DNA from: Herpetosiphon aurantiacus DSM 785
GTDB lineage: Bacteria > Chloroflexota > Chloroflexia > Chloroflexales > Herpetosiphonaceae
DNA: 64,000 bases
Assembly: GCA_000018565.1 (NCBI GenBank)
Contig: CP000875.1
Location: forward strand, 4,231,199 to 4,295,198
Direction of reading: 5' to 3'
Shown here: positions 1 to 8,920 of the stretch, piece after piece
How the letters are laid out: every line of letters starts with the position of its first letter
Position numbering within the stretch: the first letter of the stretch is position 1
Notes under the pieces: model-generated
The model's database searches: none
What the model was told of the DNA's origin: nothing
What the model saw: the letters and a program-made list of their open reading frames with translations, nothing else
Position numbers and translations under genes: made by a program

Positions 1-119
1 GCTATTTTCAGGCTGAATTAAAAGCCCCGATGACTGCCGCCGTCCACGCTGAACGCGGCCAACAATTGCATGGCTGGGAACATCTGATCAATTGCCTTGA
101 ACGAATTGGGGCCAAATAA
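1..119 (+). CDS. C-terminal end of an unidentified protein, cut by the window start
   Basis: The reading frame is open from the window edge to a TAA at 117-119 and encodes about 38 residues ending in LNCLERIGAK-like sequence (NCLERIGAK). The stop overlaps the ATG of the next gene (TAATG), so the two are translationally coupled. Position at the head of a sugar-polymer operon makes a glycosyltransferase likely, but too little is present to identify it. Confidence 0.6.
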   Translation, partial: YFQAELKAPMTAAVHAERGQQLHGWEHLINCLERIGAK

Positions 120-1348
120 TGCGGCGGGTCGTTTTTCTGATCACGATGGGTATTGAACGACCTTCGGGTCAGCGCTACTTTAATCTGGCCAAGGAATTGG
201 TGCGCCAAGGCGATCAGGTACGCATCTTGGCCTTGCACCCCGATTTAGAACAATGTCAACAACGCCGCTTTGTGCAGGATGGAGTTGAAATTTGGTATGT
301 TGGCCAGATGCACTCGCGCAAACGCCATGGCGAGGTACTGCCATTTTCACCCTTGCAGTTGCTAGCGGTCTTGATTCGTGCCACATTAGGCATGCTGTGG
401 GCCATTCTCTGCTCGCCCGCTGAGATTTACCACCTTGGCAAACCACAACCTGTCAATGGTTTGGCGGCGATTTTGGGGGTGTTGTTGGGGCGTGGTCAAC
501 GCTTTTGGGTCGATTGCGACGATGATGAAGTTGGTAGCAATCGCCTGACCAACCAAGCGCAGCGTATGGTGTTTGGCTTTTGGCAATGGCTCTTGCCGCG
601 TTTAGCCCAAGGCGTAACCGTCAATACCCAAGCCTTAGCGGCGCGAATGCTTGCTGCGCGGGTTGCCAACATTGTCTATGTGCCCAACGGCGTTGATTTG
701 AGCTTGTTCCAAGCGCCAGAGCCAGCAGTTTTGGCAGGCTTGCGCACAAGTTTAGGTTTGGATGGAATGCAGGTGATCGCCTATGTTGGCACAATCGCCC
801 TGCACAACCACCCAATCAACCTTTTGCTCGAAGCCTTTGATCAACAATTAAAGCATGATCCTCTGATTCGACTGGTGCTCGTTGGTGGCGGCGAAGATCT
901 GGGTTATGTTCAAACTTGGATTCGCGACCATGGCTACCACGATCGCATCTTCTGTCTTGGGCATCAAGATCGGCGCAGCATTCCCATGTGGATGGCGCTT
1001 GCCAATGTGACGGTTGATCCAGTGTATGATGATATGGTGGCACAAGCCCGTTCGCCCTTGAAGCTGTTTGAAAGCTTGGCCTTGGGAATTCCCCCAGTTA
1101 CTGGCGATGTTGGCGATCGGCGGCTTGTCTTGAATTTTGCTGCTGATCGGTTGATCGCTCCGGCTGGTGATGCATTGGCGTTAGCTCAAACCCTGCAAGC
1201 TGTGCTAGCAACCTGGAGTACAACTAATCGCCAAGCCTGCTTTGAACGAGCGACTGACTATGCATGGTCGGCGTTGGCGCTACGTTGGCGAGCAGGCTAC
1301 GAGGAATCTTATGCGAACCAGGCACTTGACTCAACCTCAACCAAATAG
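119..1348 (+). CDS. GT-B glycosyltransferase, family 4-like
   Basis: A 409-residue cytoplasmic glycosyltransferase that probably adds one sugar to a lipid-linked exopolysaccharide intermediate. The N-terminal Rossmann half starts with VVFLITMGIERPSGQRYF, typical of GT4 enzymes searching for the acceptor. The C-terminal half has the donor-binding pattern: VIAYVGTIALHNHP (about residue 220), LVLVGGGEDL (about 255), and SPLKLFESLALGIPPVTG (about 320), which contains the usual SPLKxxE element with its conserved glutamate. The ATG overlaps the preceding stop. The next gene, a flippase, starts 11 bases after the stop, so this is an operon. Donor and acceptor cannot be told from sequence. Confidence 0.88.
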   Translation: MRRVVFLITMGIERPSGQRYFNLAKELVRQGDQVRILALHPDLEQCQQRRFVQDGVEIWYVGQMHSRKRHGEVLPFSPLQLLAVLIRATLGMLWAILCSPAEIYHLGKPQPVNGLAAILGVLLGRGQRFWVDCDDDEVGSNRLTNQAQRMVFGFWQWLLPRLAQGVTVNTQALAARMLAARVANIVYVPNGVDLSLFQAPEPAVLAGLRTSLGLDGMQVIAYVGTIALHNHPINLLLEAFDQQLKHDPLIRLVLVGGGEDLGYVQTWIRDHGYHDRIFCLGHQDRRSIPMWMALANVTVDPVYDDMVAQARSPLKLFESLALGIPPVTGDVGDRRLVLNFAADRLIAPAGDALALAQTLQAVLATWSTTNRQACFERATDYAWSALALRWRAGYEESYANQALDSTSTK

Positions 1349-1359
1349 CGAGTTTGGCA

Positions 1360-2631
1360 ATGATTAAGGAATCTACGCCAACGCAAGCCAGTGTGGCCGA
1401 AGCCCCTGCCCCTGCCAAATTGCCACGCGCTCGGCTTTTTCAGATCAGCTTTGGGGTTGGCGGGGTCATGCTGGCGCGGGTGTTGGGGATTTTCACCCAA
1501 ATTATTTTGGCACGACGCTTGGGTGCTGAGCAATATGGCTTGTTTAACTCGCTGTATGCCTTGCTCAACCCACTGATTATTTTAGCCAACCTAGGCTTGG
1601 ATAATTGGCTATTGCGTCAAAGCACGGATCGTACAAAGCTCAACAAATCGGTAAGTCGGGTGTTTGCCTTACGGGGGTTTGTGCTGGCAGGCCTGTTATT
1701 GGCCGCTGCACCATTTGTCAGTATGCGCAGCCCTGAATTTACCCCGCACCTCATTGCCTTGGCTTGTGCCGGAATTATTGGCGATTTATTGGTAGGCACC
1801 GCTGATACCGCCTTGCGAGCCTCAATTCAAGTGCTCAAAGCCTCAAGTTTGCAAATTGTGGTTGCGCTAAGTTTGTTTGTGCCGATTTGGTTTACCCCCA
1901 ACTTGCCATTTTCCACCGTGGTGATCTATCGTTGTATCGCGGTAGCCTTGGGCTTTGGCCTGAGTGTCTACTACTTGCATGGCATTTTGCGCTGGGTTTG
2001 GCAACCACGCCAATGGATCAATACAATTAGCGAGGCGCGTTTCTACTTTATCTCCGAGGTGATGGCCTATTTGACCTTGCGGGTTGATCTGTTTTTGGTG
2101 GCTTTGCTGCTACCAACGATCAATTCAGGGATTTATGCGCCACCACTAGCAATTATCAATAATACCTTTTTAGTGCCCAGTATTACCGCCCAAATCTTGC
2201 TACCGATGATCGTCAAGCATCCGCCGCGCTCACCACTCTATCGCCGCGTGATTAGCTTGGCAATTGGCTTGAGCATTCTCTACGGCTTGGCATGGTTGGC
2301 GCTGCTCACCTGGCATTCCGATTGGATTATCAATCTGATGTATGGGCCACAATATGCCGATGCCATCCCGTTGTTGCAAATCATGGCCATCATTCCATTG
2401 CTCAAAAGCCTGAATTTCTGCTGGGCGACCTTTATGGTTTCCAACGATCAGCAGCCGTTACGAGTTAAATTGCAAACCATCGGGGCCACAATTAGCATTC
2501 TCGGCAATTTTGTGGTGATTCCGTTGTATGGTCTGCATGGCGTAGCGATTATTAACATGATCACCGAAATTGCCCTGTTTATCTCGTATGGTTATGGAGC
2601 TTGGCTGACCTATAAGAAAGTGATGCGATGA
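1360..2631 (+). CDS. Wzx-type oligosaccharide flippase (MATE/MOP superfamily)
   Basis: An integral membrane protein of about 423 residues with 12-14 hydrophobic segments, matching polysaccharide biosynthesis flippases that move lipid-linked repeat units across the membrane. The segment GVGGVMLARVLGIFTQIILA followed by RRLGAEQYGLFNSLYAL is the characteristic N-terminal Polysacc_synt signature (LG.. YG.f). I place the start at the ATG at 1360; a TTG two codons upstream (1354) is also possible. It sits between a GT4 enzyme and a pyruvyltransferase-like gene whose ATG overlaps its stop (ATGA at 2628-2631). Substrate unknown. Confidence 0.88.
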   Translation: MIKESTPTQASVAEAPAPAKLPRARLFQISFGVGGVMLARVLGIFTQIILARRLGAEQYGLFNSLYALLNPLIILANLGLDNWLLRQSTDRTKLNKSVSRVFALRGFVLAGLLLAAAPFVSMRSPEFTPHLIALACAGIIGDLLVGTADTALRASIQVLKASSLQIVVALSLFVPIWFTPNLPFSTVVIYRCIAVALGFGLSVYYLHGILRWVWQPRQWINTISEARFYFISEVMAYLTLRVDLFLVALLLPTINSGIYAPPLAIINNTFLVPSITAQILLPMIVKHPPRSPLYRRVISLAIGLSILYGLAWLALLTWHSDWIINLMYGPQYADAIPLLQIMAIIPLLKSLNFCWATFMVSNDQQPLRVKLQTIGATISILGNFVVIPLYGLHGVAIINMITEIALFISYGYGAWLTYKKVMR

Positions 2632-3935
2632 AGGTTTTATTATTGAATGCCCATTCGCCGCAAAATGCTGGCGATTTGGCCTTACTTGAGCAATCGTTGG
2701 CCCATTTACGAGCCGCGTTTCCCCATGCCGATTTGAGCTATGTGATCAATCAGCCTGATCCGCCGCAATGGCTGCCTGCTGATGTTCCCTATATTTTGTC
2801 GATCCATGAGCATAAAACCAATTTGATCAAAGATGCACCCAAGCCACGGCGTAAATGGCTGATGCTGGGGCTGGCAATCTGGTTGGTTGGCATCAGCCTG
2901 ATCTATCGCTGGACAGGCATCAAACTCAAGCCAGCCAAAACCAGCGATTGGCGTGAATTACTTGAGCATTATTTTGAGGCCGATGTTACGGCAGCGATTG
3001 GCGGCGGCTATTTGTATGCGACCAAAGCCTTCGACCTGAACTACATTTGGGTGTGGTTGGGCGTGGCCTTGCCCGTGCTCATGGGCAAGCCGCTAGTAAT
3101 GTTGCCGCAATCGTTTGGGCCGGTCACTGGCAAAATCAACCAACTGCTGTTGGCATGGTTGGTCAATCGCTCAGTCCAAGCCTATGCCCGCGAAGAACGT
3201 TCGCAGCACTATCTCTATAGCATCGGGGTTAATCAATCAGTTCAGGTTGTGCCTGATGTCGCCTTCAACTGCCCAACCGTCGAGCCAGCCCAAGCCGAGC
3301 ACTATTTGGCCCGTTGGTGGCAACCAGCCAAACGCCCTGCTTTAGTCGTTGGCATCACGGCGATGGATTTTGGCATTCAGCACCCAGGCTCGGGGTTTAG
3401 CCATGGCCAACGTTATGAGCAAGCCTTGCTCGATTTGATTCAACATATCGGCCAGTGTGATGATGTGCATATCTTGCTGTTTGCCCAATGCGTTGGGGCC
3501 AGCGAGGCTGAGGATGATCGCGTGGTGGCGCGGCGCTTAATCGCTCAACTGCCAGCCACTACGCCAATCACTTTTATTGATGATCGCCTGCAACCAGCCA
3601 TGCTCAAACAACTCTACAGCCAGATTGATCTACTGATTGCAACGCGTTTGCATTCGGCAATTTTCGCCTTGAGTACGGCCACACCCAGCTTTGTGATTGG
3701 CTATTTGCACAAATCGGCAGGCGTGATGCACATGCTTGGCTTGGCTGATTACCAAATTCCGATTGAATCGATCGATAGCAGCAACATTATTAGTGCCTTT
3801 GAACAAACCCTCGCTGCCCGTGGCTCGATTAAAACCATGATGCGCAGCAGCATTCCCGCCTTGCAAAGCCAACTTGAACGTTTGCCCAAGCAGATTCGGG
3901 CGGCGGTTGGCGATTGGTTACGAGGAGCAAAGTAG
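2628..3935 (+). CDS. Polysaccharide pyruvyl transferase family protein (CsaB/WcaK-like)
   Basis: A 435-residue protein of the polysaccharide pyruvyl transferase family, which attaches ketal pyruvate from PEP to sugars of surface polymers. The N-terminus MKVLLLNAHSPQNAGDLALL carries the typical N.GD.ai motif. Later come TAIGGGYLY (about residue 125), MLPQSFGPVTG (about 158), AREERSQHYL (about 190) and the diagnostic TRLHSAIFALS near residue 340, as in CsaB and WcaK. One hydrophobic stretch near residues 83-99 could be a membrane anchor and is unusual for the family. Overlap with the flippase stop indicates translational coupling. Members of this family include non-pyruvyl transferases, so the reaction is not proven. 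Confidence 0.85.
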   Translation: MKVLLLNAHSPQNAGDLALLEQSLAHLRAAFPHADLSYVINQPDPPQWLPADVPYILSIHEHKTNLIKDAPKPRRKWLMLGLAIWLVGISLIYRWTGIKLKPAKTSDWRELLEHYFEADVTAAIGGGYLYATKAFDLNYIWVWLGVALPVLMGKPLVMLPQSFGPVTGKINQLLLAWLVNRSVQAYAREERSQHYLYSIGVNQSVQVVPDVAFNCPTVEPAQAEHYLARWWQPAKRPALVVGITAMDFGIQHPGSGFSHGQRYEQALLDLIQHIGQCDDVHILLFAQCVGASEAEDDRVVARRLIAQLPATTPITFIDDRLQPAMLKQLYSQIDLLIATRLHSAIFALSTATPSFVIGYLHKSAGVMHMLGLADYQIPIESIDSSNIISAFEQTLAARGSIKTMMRSSIPALQSQLERLPKQIRAAVGDWLRGAK

Positions 3936-3943
3936 CAAATTGT

Positions 3944-5110
3944 ATGCGTAAAATAACTGTCGCTCAAGTGATTACCGGCTTTGCGAGTGCCGAAGGTGCT
4001 GGCGGCTCAGCCTTATTTGGCATCGAAGTAGCACGAGCTTTAGATAAAAGCCGTTTTCGGCCAATTTTGTGTGGAATTCATCGGTTTAATGCACCTTCGG
4101 AGCAGCGTTGGCTCAAAACCTTGGCCGATGAGGGCATTGAAACCAGAATTATGGTGCAAGAACGCAGCAAATTGCGCTACGATATGGTGCGCTTCAGTGC
4201 GTTGCTCAATCAACTGATTCAAGCACAAGCCGTTGATATCATTCACACCCATGTTGAGCGAGTTGAATTTTTCATTAGTTTGCAAAAATTACTCCACCCC
4301 AGCCACTATCCCAAACTTGTCCGCACCATTCATGTCAATGCCATGTGGGTTACGCGGCCATTAGTACGACGCTTGATGAACATTGTCTACACCCAACTAT
4401 TTGGCGAGGAAATCGCAATTTCCCAAGCCACCAAAACCATGCTTGATCAACGCATGGCAGCCAAGGTCTTTGGGCGCTCGGCCAGCTTAATTCAAAATAG
4501 CCTACCGCTCGCACGCCTGCAAAAATTCGATCTACCCAAACAGCACCAGCGATTTAGCCCACCCCGTTTTTTAGTGATTGGCCGGCTAGAAATCCAAAAA
4601 GCTCAAGATATTTTTATTCAAGCGGCGGCGTTGGTGTTGCAACAATACCCTGAAGCCGAGTTTTGGTTGGCAGGCGAAGGCACCCAAGAGGCCAATTTTC
4701 GCCAATTGACGGCCAATTTAGCGATTGAGCATGCAGTTAAATTCCTTGGGCCACGCGGTGATATTCCCGAAGTGTTGAGCCAAGTCGATGTGCTGGTCTC
4801 AACCTCACGCTGGGAAGGCTTTGCAACGGTAATTTTAGAGGCAATGGCAGCACGCACGCCAGTGATTGCTACCGATATTGGCGGCAATAACGAACAAATC
4901 GTTGATGGCGAAAATGGGCGTTTGGTCGCAAGCGAAAATCCTAGCGCAGTCGCCGATGCCATGATCTGGATGCTTGAACATCCTCAAGCAACTGCGCTGA
5001 TGGCACAGCGCGGCTACGAATGGGGGCAGCAGTTTACGATGGAACGCACTGCTGCCCAGTATGGCGAACTGTACGAGCGTTTGCTTAGGGAGCAAAAATA
5101 TCGACCTTAA
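3944..5110 (+). CDS. GT-B glycosyltransferase family 4
   Basis: A 388-residue GT4 enzyme, last of the sugar-polymer operon. The N-terminal half starts MRKITVAQVITGFASAEGAGG with the glycine-rich acceptor loop; the C-terminal half has FLVIGRLEIQKAQDIFIQA (about residue 205), AEFWLAGEGTQE, VDVLVSTSRWEGFATVILEA (about 285) and TPVIATDIGGNNEQIVDGENG. The EGFATVILEA segment carries the two nucleotide-binding glutamates of the E-x7-E motif. I use the ATG at 3944, preceded by AGGAGC, rather than an upstream in-frame TTG at 3914 that lies inside the previous gene. The 3' end overlaps the convergent lipoprotein gene by 26 bases. Confidence 0.9.
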   Translation: MRKITVAQVITGFASAEGAGGSALFGIEVARALDKSRFRPILCGIHRFNAPSEQRWLKTLADEGIETRIMVQERSKLRYDMVRFSALLNQLIQAQAVDIIHTHVERVEFFISLQKLLHPSHYPKLVRTIHVNAMWVTRPLVRRLMNIVYTQLFGEEIAISQATKTMLDQRMAAKVFGRSASLIQNSLPLARLQKFDLPKQHQRFSPPRFLVIGRLEIQKAQDIFIQAAALVLQQYPEAEFWLAGEGTQEANFRQLTANLAIEHAVKFLGPRGDIPEVLSQVDVLVSTSRWEGFATVILEAMAARTPVIATDIGGNNEQIVDGENGRLVASENPSAVADAMIWMLEHPQATALMAQRGYEWGQQFTMERTAAQYGELYERLLREQKYRP

Positions 5111-5591
5111 GTGGGCCTAAATCAAGCTTTTGATCAACCTTGGCATCAATTACCATGGTTACTTGGTCAGGGCCAAGCAAAATTTTATAATTGCTATAAA
5201 CATCGCCTACCACCACTACATAGCGATGGGGTGGAATGTTTTCAAAGACAAAATCGCCCTGATCATCGGCAAAGGTAATGGGGCTTTGAACGGTATTGAG
5301 CACAAAATTGGTTTCGCCTTTGTCATTATCGTAGGCTTCTGCCAATTGCACCTGAACCTGACTATAAGGCTGATTGTTGGTAGGGTTGCTAACATTGCCA
5401 AAAACCGTAGCTTTACCACTTTCTGGATCTTTAATTTGGGTCAGATCAATATCTTGAACGATATCACCACGCATTGTGGGAGTTGGCAACGCCCCAACAG
5501 TTGGCAATGGGCCAGCCGTTGGGGTAGTACTACTATCGCTACAACCCACTAAAGCCCCAATCATTAACCCCATCAAAAGTATTTTGCGCAT
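5085..5591 (-). CDS. Putative lipoprotein with a carboxypeptidase-regulatory-like fold
   Basis: A 168-residue exported protein. The N-terminus MRKILLMGLMIGALVGCSDS is a type II signal peptide with lipobox LVGC, so it should be anchored to the membrane by a lipidated Cys at residue 17. A low-complexity Thr/Pro linker follows. The rest (GKATVFGNVSNPTNNQPYSQ then DDQGDFVFENIPPHRYVVVV) has the sequence rhythm of CarboxypepD_reg or CNA-B-like beta-sandwich domains: G.V.....P, G.F.f..ippg.Y.v. A GAGGGAG ribosome site precedes the ATG. It is convergent with and overlaps the polysaccharide operon. The two methyltransferase genes upstream on the same strand may be cotranscribed. Specific role unknown. 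Confidence 0.72.
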   Translation of the reverse strand: MRKILLMGLMIGALVGCSDSSTTPTAGPLPTVGALPTPTMRGDIVQDIDLTQIKDPESGKATVFGNVSNPTNNQPYSQVQVQLAEAYDNDKGETNFVLNTVQSPITFADDQGDFVFENIPPHRYVVVVGDVYSNYKILLGPDQVTMVIDAKVDQKLDLGPLKVDIFAP

Positions 5592-5618
5592 CGAAAAACT
5601 CCCTCGAATAGCACTAAT

Positions 5619-6359
5619 TTAGCGGCGGGTAATATGCAAGCGACTTTTATGCTCAAAGCGAAATTCAGCTTGGCGGTCGCGGAAGAAATCATCAACAGCT
5701 TGGCGGCAGCCCGACCAACTAGCATAGTCGTCGATCACCAAAATGCCACCTTGGGCGAGGTGCGGCACAATCCGCTCAAGACAAACCATCACCGAATCAT
5801 ACCAATCACAATCGATATGGGCCAAAGCAACTGGCTGGTTGATCTGCAAACTATCTTCATATAAGCCCTTGACCAAGCTTACCTGATGCTCTTCAATTGG
5901 GTAACCAGCTTCGGCGAAGGCCGTAATCACCTTTTGATCAAGCGCCTCCTCGTAGCCATAGTAACGCCGATTGCCTAAGCCAAGCGACTTACCAGTGCTA
6001 ATAACCTCGTAGCGTTGATGGACATCCTGACCATCACGTTCAGATGGTGGTGGGATCATGCCAAAAACATCGTAAATGGCGAATGGGCGCTGTTTTGCTT
6101 TAACACTCGTAATGACGATTGCTGAGCCACCAGCAGCACAGCCAAGCTCAAGCATTTGGCCCATAACGCCTTGCTGCTCGATTTGGGCAACCGCTGCGCC
6201 AAGATCGAGCAAGGCCTGTTGCTCAAGGTAGGTTAAGTGCTGTTGCTGAACATGGCTGATTGCTGCGACAAGCTTTGGTTGCAACCGATTGAGCTTGCTT
6301 AATTGCCAAGCATTGATCAGCGTTGACGTGATATACTTCAGTGATGCTTTGATTCCCAA
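5619..6359 (-). CDS. TylF/MycF-family O-methyltransferase
   Basis: A 246-residue SAM-dependent methyltransferase of the TylF/MycF (macrocin O-methyltransferase) group, which methylates sugar hydroxyls. The SAM loop is MLELGCAAGGSAIVI near residue 68, the lid region FAIYDVFGMIPPPSERDGQD near 93, and the metal/acceptor motif VALAHIDCDWYDSV near 178 followed by GGILVIDDYASWSGCRQAVD. The D..D...D pattern matches the Mg2+-dependent MycF family. The start is a TTG at 6359 with AGGAG ten bases upstream; no ATG sits close enough. Proximity to the exopolysaccharide operon suggests methylation of its sugars, but that is inference. Confidence 0.85.
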   Translation of the reverse strand: MGIKASLKYITSTLINAWQLSKLNRLQPKLVAAISHVQQQHLTYLEQQALLDLGAAVAQIEQQGVMGQMLELGCAAGGSAIVITSVKAKQRPFAIYDVFGMIPPPSERDGQDVHQRYEVISTGKSLGLGNRRYYGYEEALDQKVITAFAEAGYPIEEHQVSLVKGLYEDSLQINQPVALAHIDCDWYDSVMVCLERIVPHLAQGGILVIDDYASWSGCRQAVDDFFRDRQAEFRFEHKSRLHITRR

Positions 6360-6446
6360 AATGTGACTACTCCTGTTGATTACTGCTAATTAACCCCTCT
6401 AAACAAGGGCTAAACTGCCCGATTAACCCAAAAGGATTAGTGGCAT

Positions 6447-7166
6447 TTAGCCAGTTTTACGAGCGATTAGCGCATAATTTTTGCACATTCCGGCGGCAGT
6501 GTATTTATATTGAAGGTCAAGGCGGCTAAATAACAATGAGGTAACCACCAGCATTGGCCGAAGCAGCAGTGCGGCCAAACTTCCGCCAAAACCAGCAAAA
6601 CCACCACCATACAAGCGCGGATTGAGCGGCAAACTGCGCACGGCTAAGTCGGCCTGATAGGCTAATGTGCCGTAATAGCCTTCAAGCCACTGCGTTTGCT
6701 CAACCTGAAACCCCGCCTGCGTCAGCTGATGCTTGAAGCCAAACTGAGTATAGCGATAGAAATCGTAAGGCACTTCATGCTCTTCATAAAATAAAGGAGC
6801 TGAGAGCCAAAGCGTGCCATTCGGCTTGAGCAGCCGCAGCATCTCTTTTAATACCAGTTGGGGATTGGGCAAATGCTCCAAAACCTGAGTCAGCAAAATC
6901 AAATCATAGCGTTCGGACTCAACCGGCACTGCCGCTAAATCACAGACATAGGTCATCGCTGCATAGGCTTTATCGACCTGGCAAAAATCGGCTGACTCAT
7001 AGGTTACATGGCTAAAAAAGCGCTGATATGCGCCATCGCCCGCCCCAGCATCGAGCATTCGTTGGCCCGGTTGCAGGCTTTGGGCAGCCTGTTGCACAAA
7101 CTGCTCAAGATACACTCGCGATGAATTTTTGGCATAACGGCGCAGAATTTTTGGCAAAATTGCCAT
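6447..7166 (-). CDS. Class I SAM-dependent methyltransferase (Methyltransf_11/25 type)
   Basis: A 239-residue Rossmann methyltransferase. Motif I is RMLDAGAGDGAYQRFF near residue 37, motif II around VCDLAAVPVESERYDLILLT near 74-93, and the post-II stretch QVLEHLPNPQLVLKEMLRLL is the classic UbiE-like pattern. The C-terminal 60 residues are hydrophobic (FAGFGGSLAALLLRPMLVV), giving a possible membrane association. An AGGAAG ribosome site precedes the ATG at 7166. It lies 87 bases upstream of the TylF-like gene in the same direction, probably one unit. Substrate unknown; sugar or lipid methylation are both plausible. Confidence 0.82.
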   Translation of the reverse strand: MAILPKILRRYAKNSSRVYLEQFVQQAAQSLQPGQRMLDAGAGDGAYQRFFSHVTYESADFCQVDKAYAAMTYVCDLAAVPVESERYDLILLTQVLEHLPNPQLVLKEMLRLLKPNGTLWLSAPLFYEEHEVPYDFYRYTQFGFKHQLTQAGFQVEQTQWLEGYYGTLAYQADLAVRSLPLNPRLYGGGFAGFGGSLAALLLRPMLVVTSLLFSRLDLQYKYTAAGMCKNYALIARKTG

Positions 7167-7290
7167 AATAACTTCCTAAAACAATAGTTAACGAACCGCT
7201 GCCAAGCATACCATGCTGTTAAGCCATCAGCAAACCAACCCAAATCCACTTAAACCGATCAATAATCCCCCGATTAGCCAAGATGGAGTA

Positions 7291-7319
7291 TTGCGAGGAA
7301 CCTAGGATCTTGTGATACT
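7291..7319 (+). promoter_or_regulatory. Probable sigma70-type promoter of the secreted repeat protein gene
   Basis: TTGCGA at 7291-7296 and GATACT at 7314-7319 are separated by exactly 17 bases, and a TG one base before the -10 makes it an extended -10 promoter. The gene starts at 7390 behind AAAGGAG (7377-7383), so the leader would be about 65 bases. Confidence 0.55.
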
Positions 7320-7389
7320 ATAGCCAGCATAACAAGGGAATACCTAAAAGCGTTTAGGTAGATTAACGGTCTTATAAAGGAGTTTATCA

Positions 7390-8808
7390 ATGACGTTTGC
7401 GAAGCTGCGTGTACGGGCAATGATGGTTGCCTTGTTGCTTTCAATCTTTGCAGTAGGCGGTCGGGGCGTATCAGCTCAAACCAATGCCTATGCAACCGCA
7501 TTCACCACCTCGATCACCTACCAAAACATTGGTACTGGTACTGCTAACATCAACTTGACCGTGTACAGCTCAAGTGGAACTCCATCAGCCATCCCAGCCT
7601 CAACCTTGGCTGCTAATGGCGCTGGTGCCTACTTTGTTGGCTCAGTCAGTGGCTTGGGCACCACCTTCAATGGTTCAGCAGTGATCTCAGCAGATCAACC
7701 AATTGCTGCAACCTTGGTGCAAATCCCAGCCGCAGCTTCACAAGTCAAGAACCGCCCATTGTCAAATGGTTTCTCAAGCGGCTCAGACACCGTGTTGATT
7801 CCAACGGTTTTGAAGGCATCATCAAACTACACCACCAAGTTTGTGATTCAAAACACCGACTCAGTGGCAAATGACTTCACCGTTCAATTCATCAATCCAG
7901 CAACTGGGGCAGTTGTTCACACTGCTAACCCAACTAACGTCTTGCCAAACACCTCAGTCTACTACGATGCTGGCACGATTTCAGCCTTGGGTGCAAGCTT
8001 CAGCGGCTCAGTCAAAGTAACGGCTGTCAAGAATGGCACCAGCAACCCTGGTAGCGCCGTTGGTACCGCCCTTGAATTGCAAACCAATGGTGTTGGTGCT
8101 TATGCTTCACAAGCATTCCCATCAACTGCTGCTGCAACCAAAGTTTCGATGGCAACTGCCCTCTGTAGCTATGTGATTCCAAGTGGTCAAACCACCTCGT
8201 TCTATGCAGTCCAAAACGCTGGTACTTCATCAGCAAGCGTGACTGTAACCTACGTTGGTACCGCTGCTGGTTCACCAGTCAACGTTACAAGCACCGCAGT
8301 CAACATTGCTGCTGGCGCTAAAGCTAGCTTCAATCCTTGTGGTACCACTCCAACCAACTTCACTGGCTCAGCAACCATCAACTCAACCCAACCAATCTTG
8401 GCTGTTGGTAAAGTTAATGGTGGTGGCTTGTACACCGCATTCGAAGGTGCAACCGCTGGTAGCGCCAAGACTGCATTGCCATACGTTCGCTGGTTGACCC
8501 CAGCTCAAGGTGGCCAACAAACCTACATCGCTATCCAAAACGTTGGCACGAGCGCAGCAAGCAGCGTAACCGTCAAGTACTATAGCGGTGCTGGTGCATT
8601 GCTCGGTACTCACACCATCCCAAGCATCGCTGCTGGCGCTAAAGCTAGCTCAAACCCAACCAACGCTGGCGTAACCAATATGGGTGTTGGTGGTGGTTCA
8701 GCCGTGGTTGAAGGCGCTGGCGCTCAATTGATTGTGGTTGCCCGCGTAACTTCACCTGTTGGTACTGGTACCACCGGCGAAGACTACAACGGTATTCCTT
8801 TCAACTAG
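7390..8808 (+). CDS. Secreted Ala/Thr/Ser/Gly-rich protein with four beta-sandwich-like repeats
   Basis: A 472-residue exported protein of unknown function. Residues 1-29 form a signal peptide ending GRGVSAQ. The mature part has four degenerate repeats of about 100-110 residues (roughly 32-112, 138-235, 258-345, 365-458). Each begins with an aromatic-x-QN-G/T pattern (ITYQNIGTGTANI, FVIQNTDSVANDF, YAVQNAGTSSASV, IAIQNVGTSAASS) and ends with a G-SA/V strand (FNGSAVISADQPI, FTGSATINSTQPI). It has only two cysteines (259, 317). A strong ribosome site, extended promoter, efficient terminator and restricted codon choice suggest an abundant surface, sheath or filament protein. No catalytic motif is seen. 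It is a monocistron. Confidence 0.75.
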   Translation: MTFAKLRVRAMMVALLLSIFAVGGRGVSAQTNAYATAFTTSITYQNIGTGTANINLTVYSSSGTPSAIPASTLAANGAGAYFVGSVSGLGTTFNGSAVISADQPIAATLVQIPAAASQVKNRPLSNGFSSGSDTVLIPTVLKASSNYTTKFVIQNTDSVANDFTVQFINPATGAVVHTANPTNVLPNTSVYYDAGTISALGASFSGSVKVTAVKNGTSNPGSAVGTALELQTNGVGAYASQAFPSTAAATKVSMATALCSYVIPSGQTTSFYAVQNAGTSSASVTVTYVGTAAGSPVNVTSTAVNIAAGAKASFNPCGTTPTNFTGSATINSTQPILAVGKVNGGGLYTAFEGATAGSAKTALPYVRWLTPAQGGQQTYIAIQNVGTSAASSVTVKYYSGAGALLGTHTIPSIAAGAKASSNPTNAGVTNMGVGGGSAVVEGAGAQLIVVARVTSPVGTGTTGEDYNGIPFN

Positions 8809-8835
8809 GCTTAAACACTCTTAGTATTCCCTTGG

Positions 8836-8865
8836 GCCTGCTCCAGCAATGGGGCAGGCTTTTTT
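8836..8865 (+). terminator. Rho-independent terminator of the secreted repeat protein gene
   Basis: A 9-bp stem (GCCTGCTCC at 8836-8844 with GGGGCAGGC at 8851-8859, one G-T pair) and a 6-base loop are followed directly by TTTTTT, 28 bases after the stop codon. Confidence 0.85.
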
Positions 8866-8876
8866 GACCCAATAAA

Positions 8877-8904
8877 AAACGCCAGTTCGTTTGAACTGGC
8901 GTTT
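8877..8904 (-). terminator. Terminator of the aminotransferase operon
   Basis: A perfect 12-bp stem (AAACGCCAGTTC with GAACTGGCGTTT) around a GTTT loop. On the - strand it is followed by GTTTTTTATT, and it lies 16 bases beyond the ilvE stop. It forms a back-to-back pair with the terminator at 8836-8865. Confidence 0.85.
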
Positions 8905-8920
8905 GCGTTGCTGAGAAGAT

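Noticed and set aside
5130-5552. 140-codon + strand frame opposite the lipoprotein
   Set aside because: The - strand gene has a signal peptide, lipobox and ribosome site; the + frame has none.
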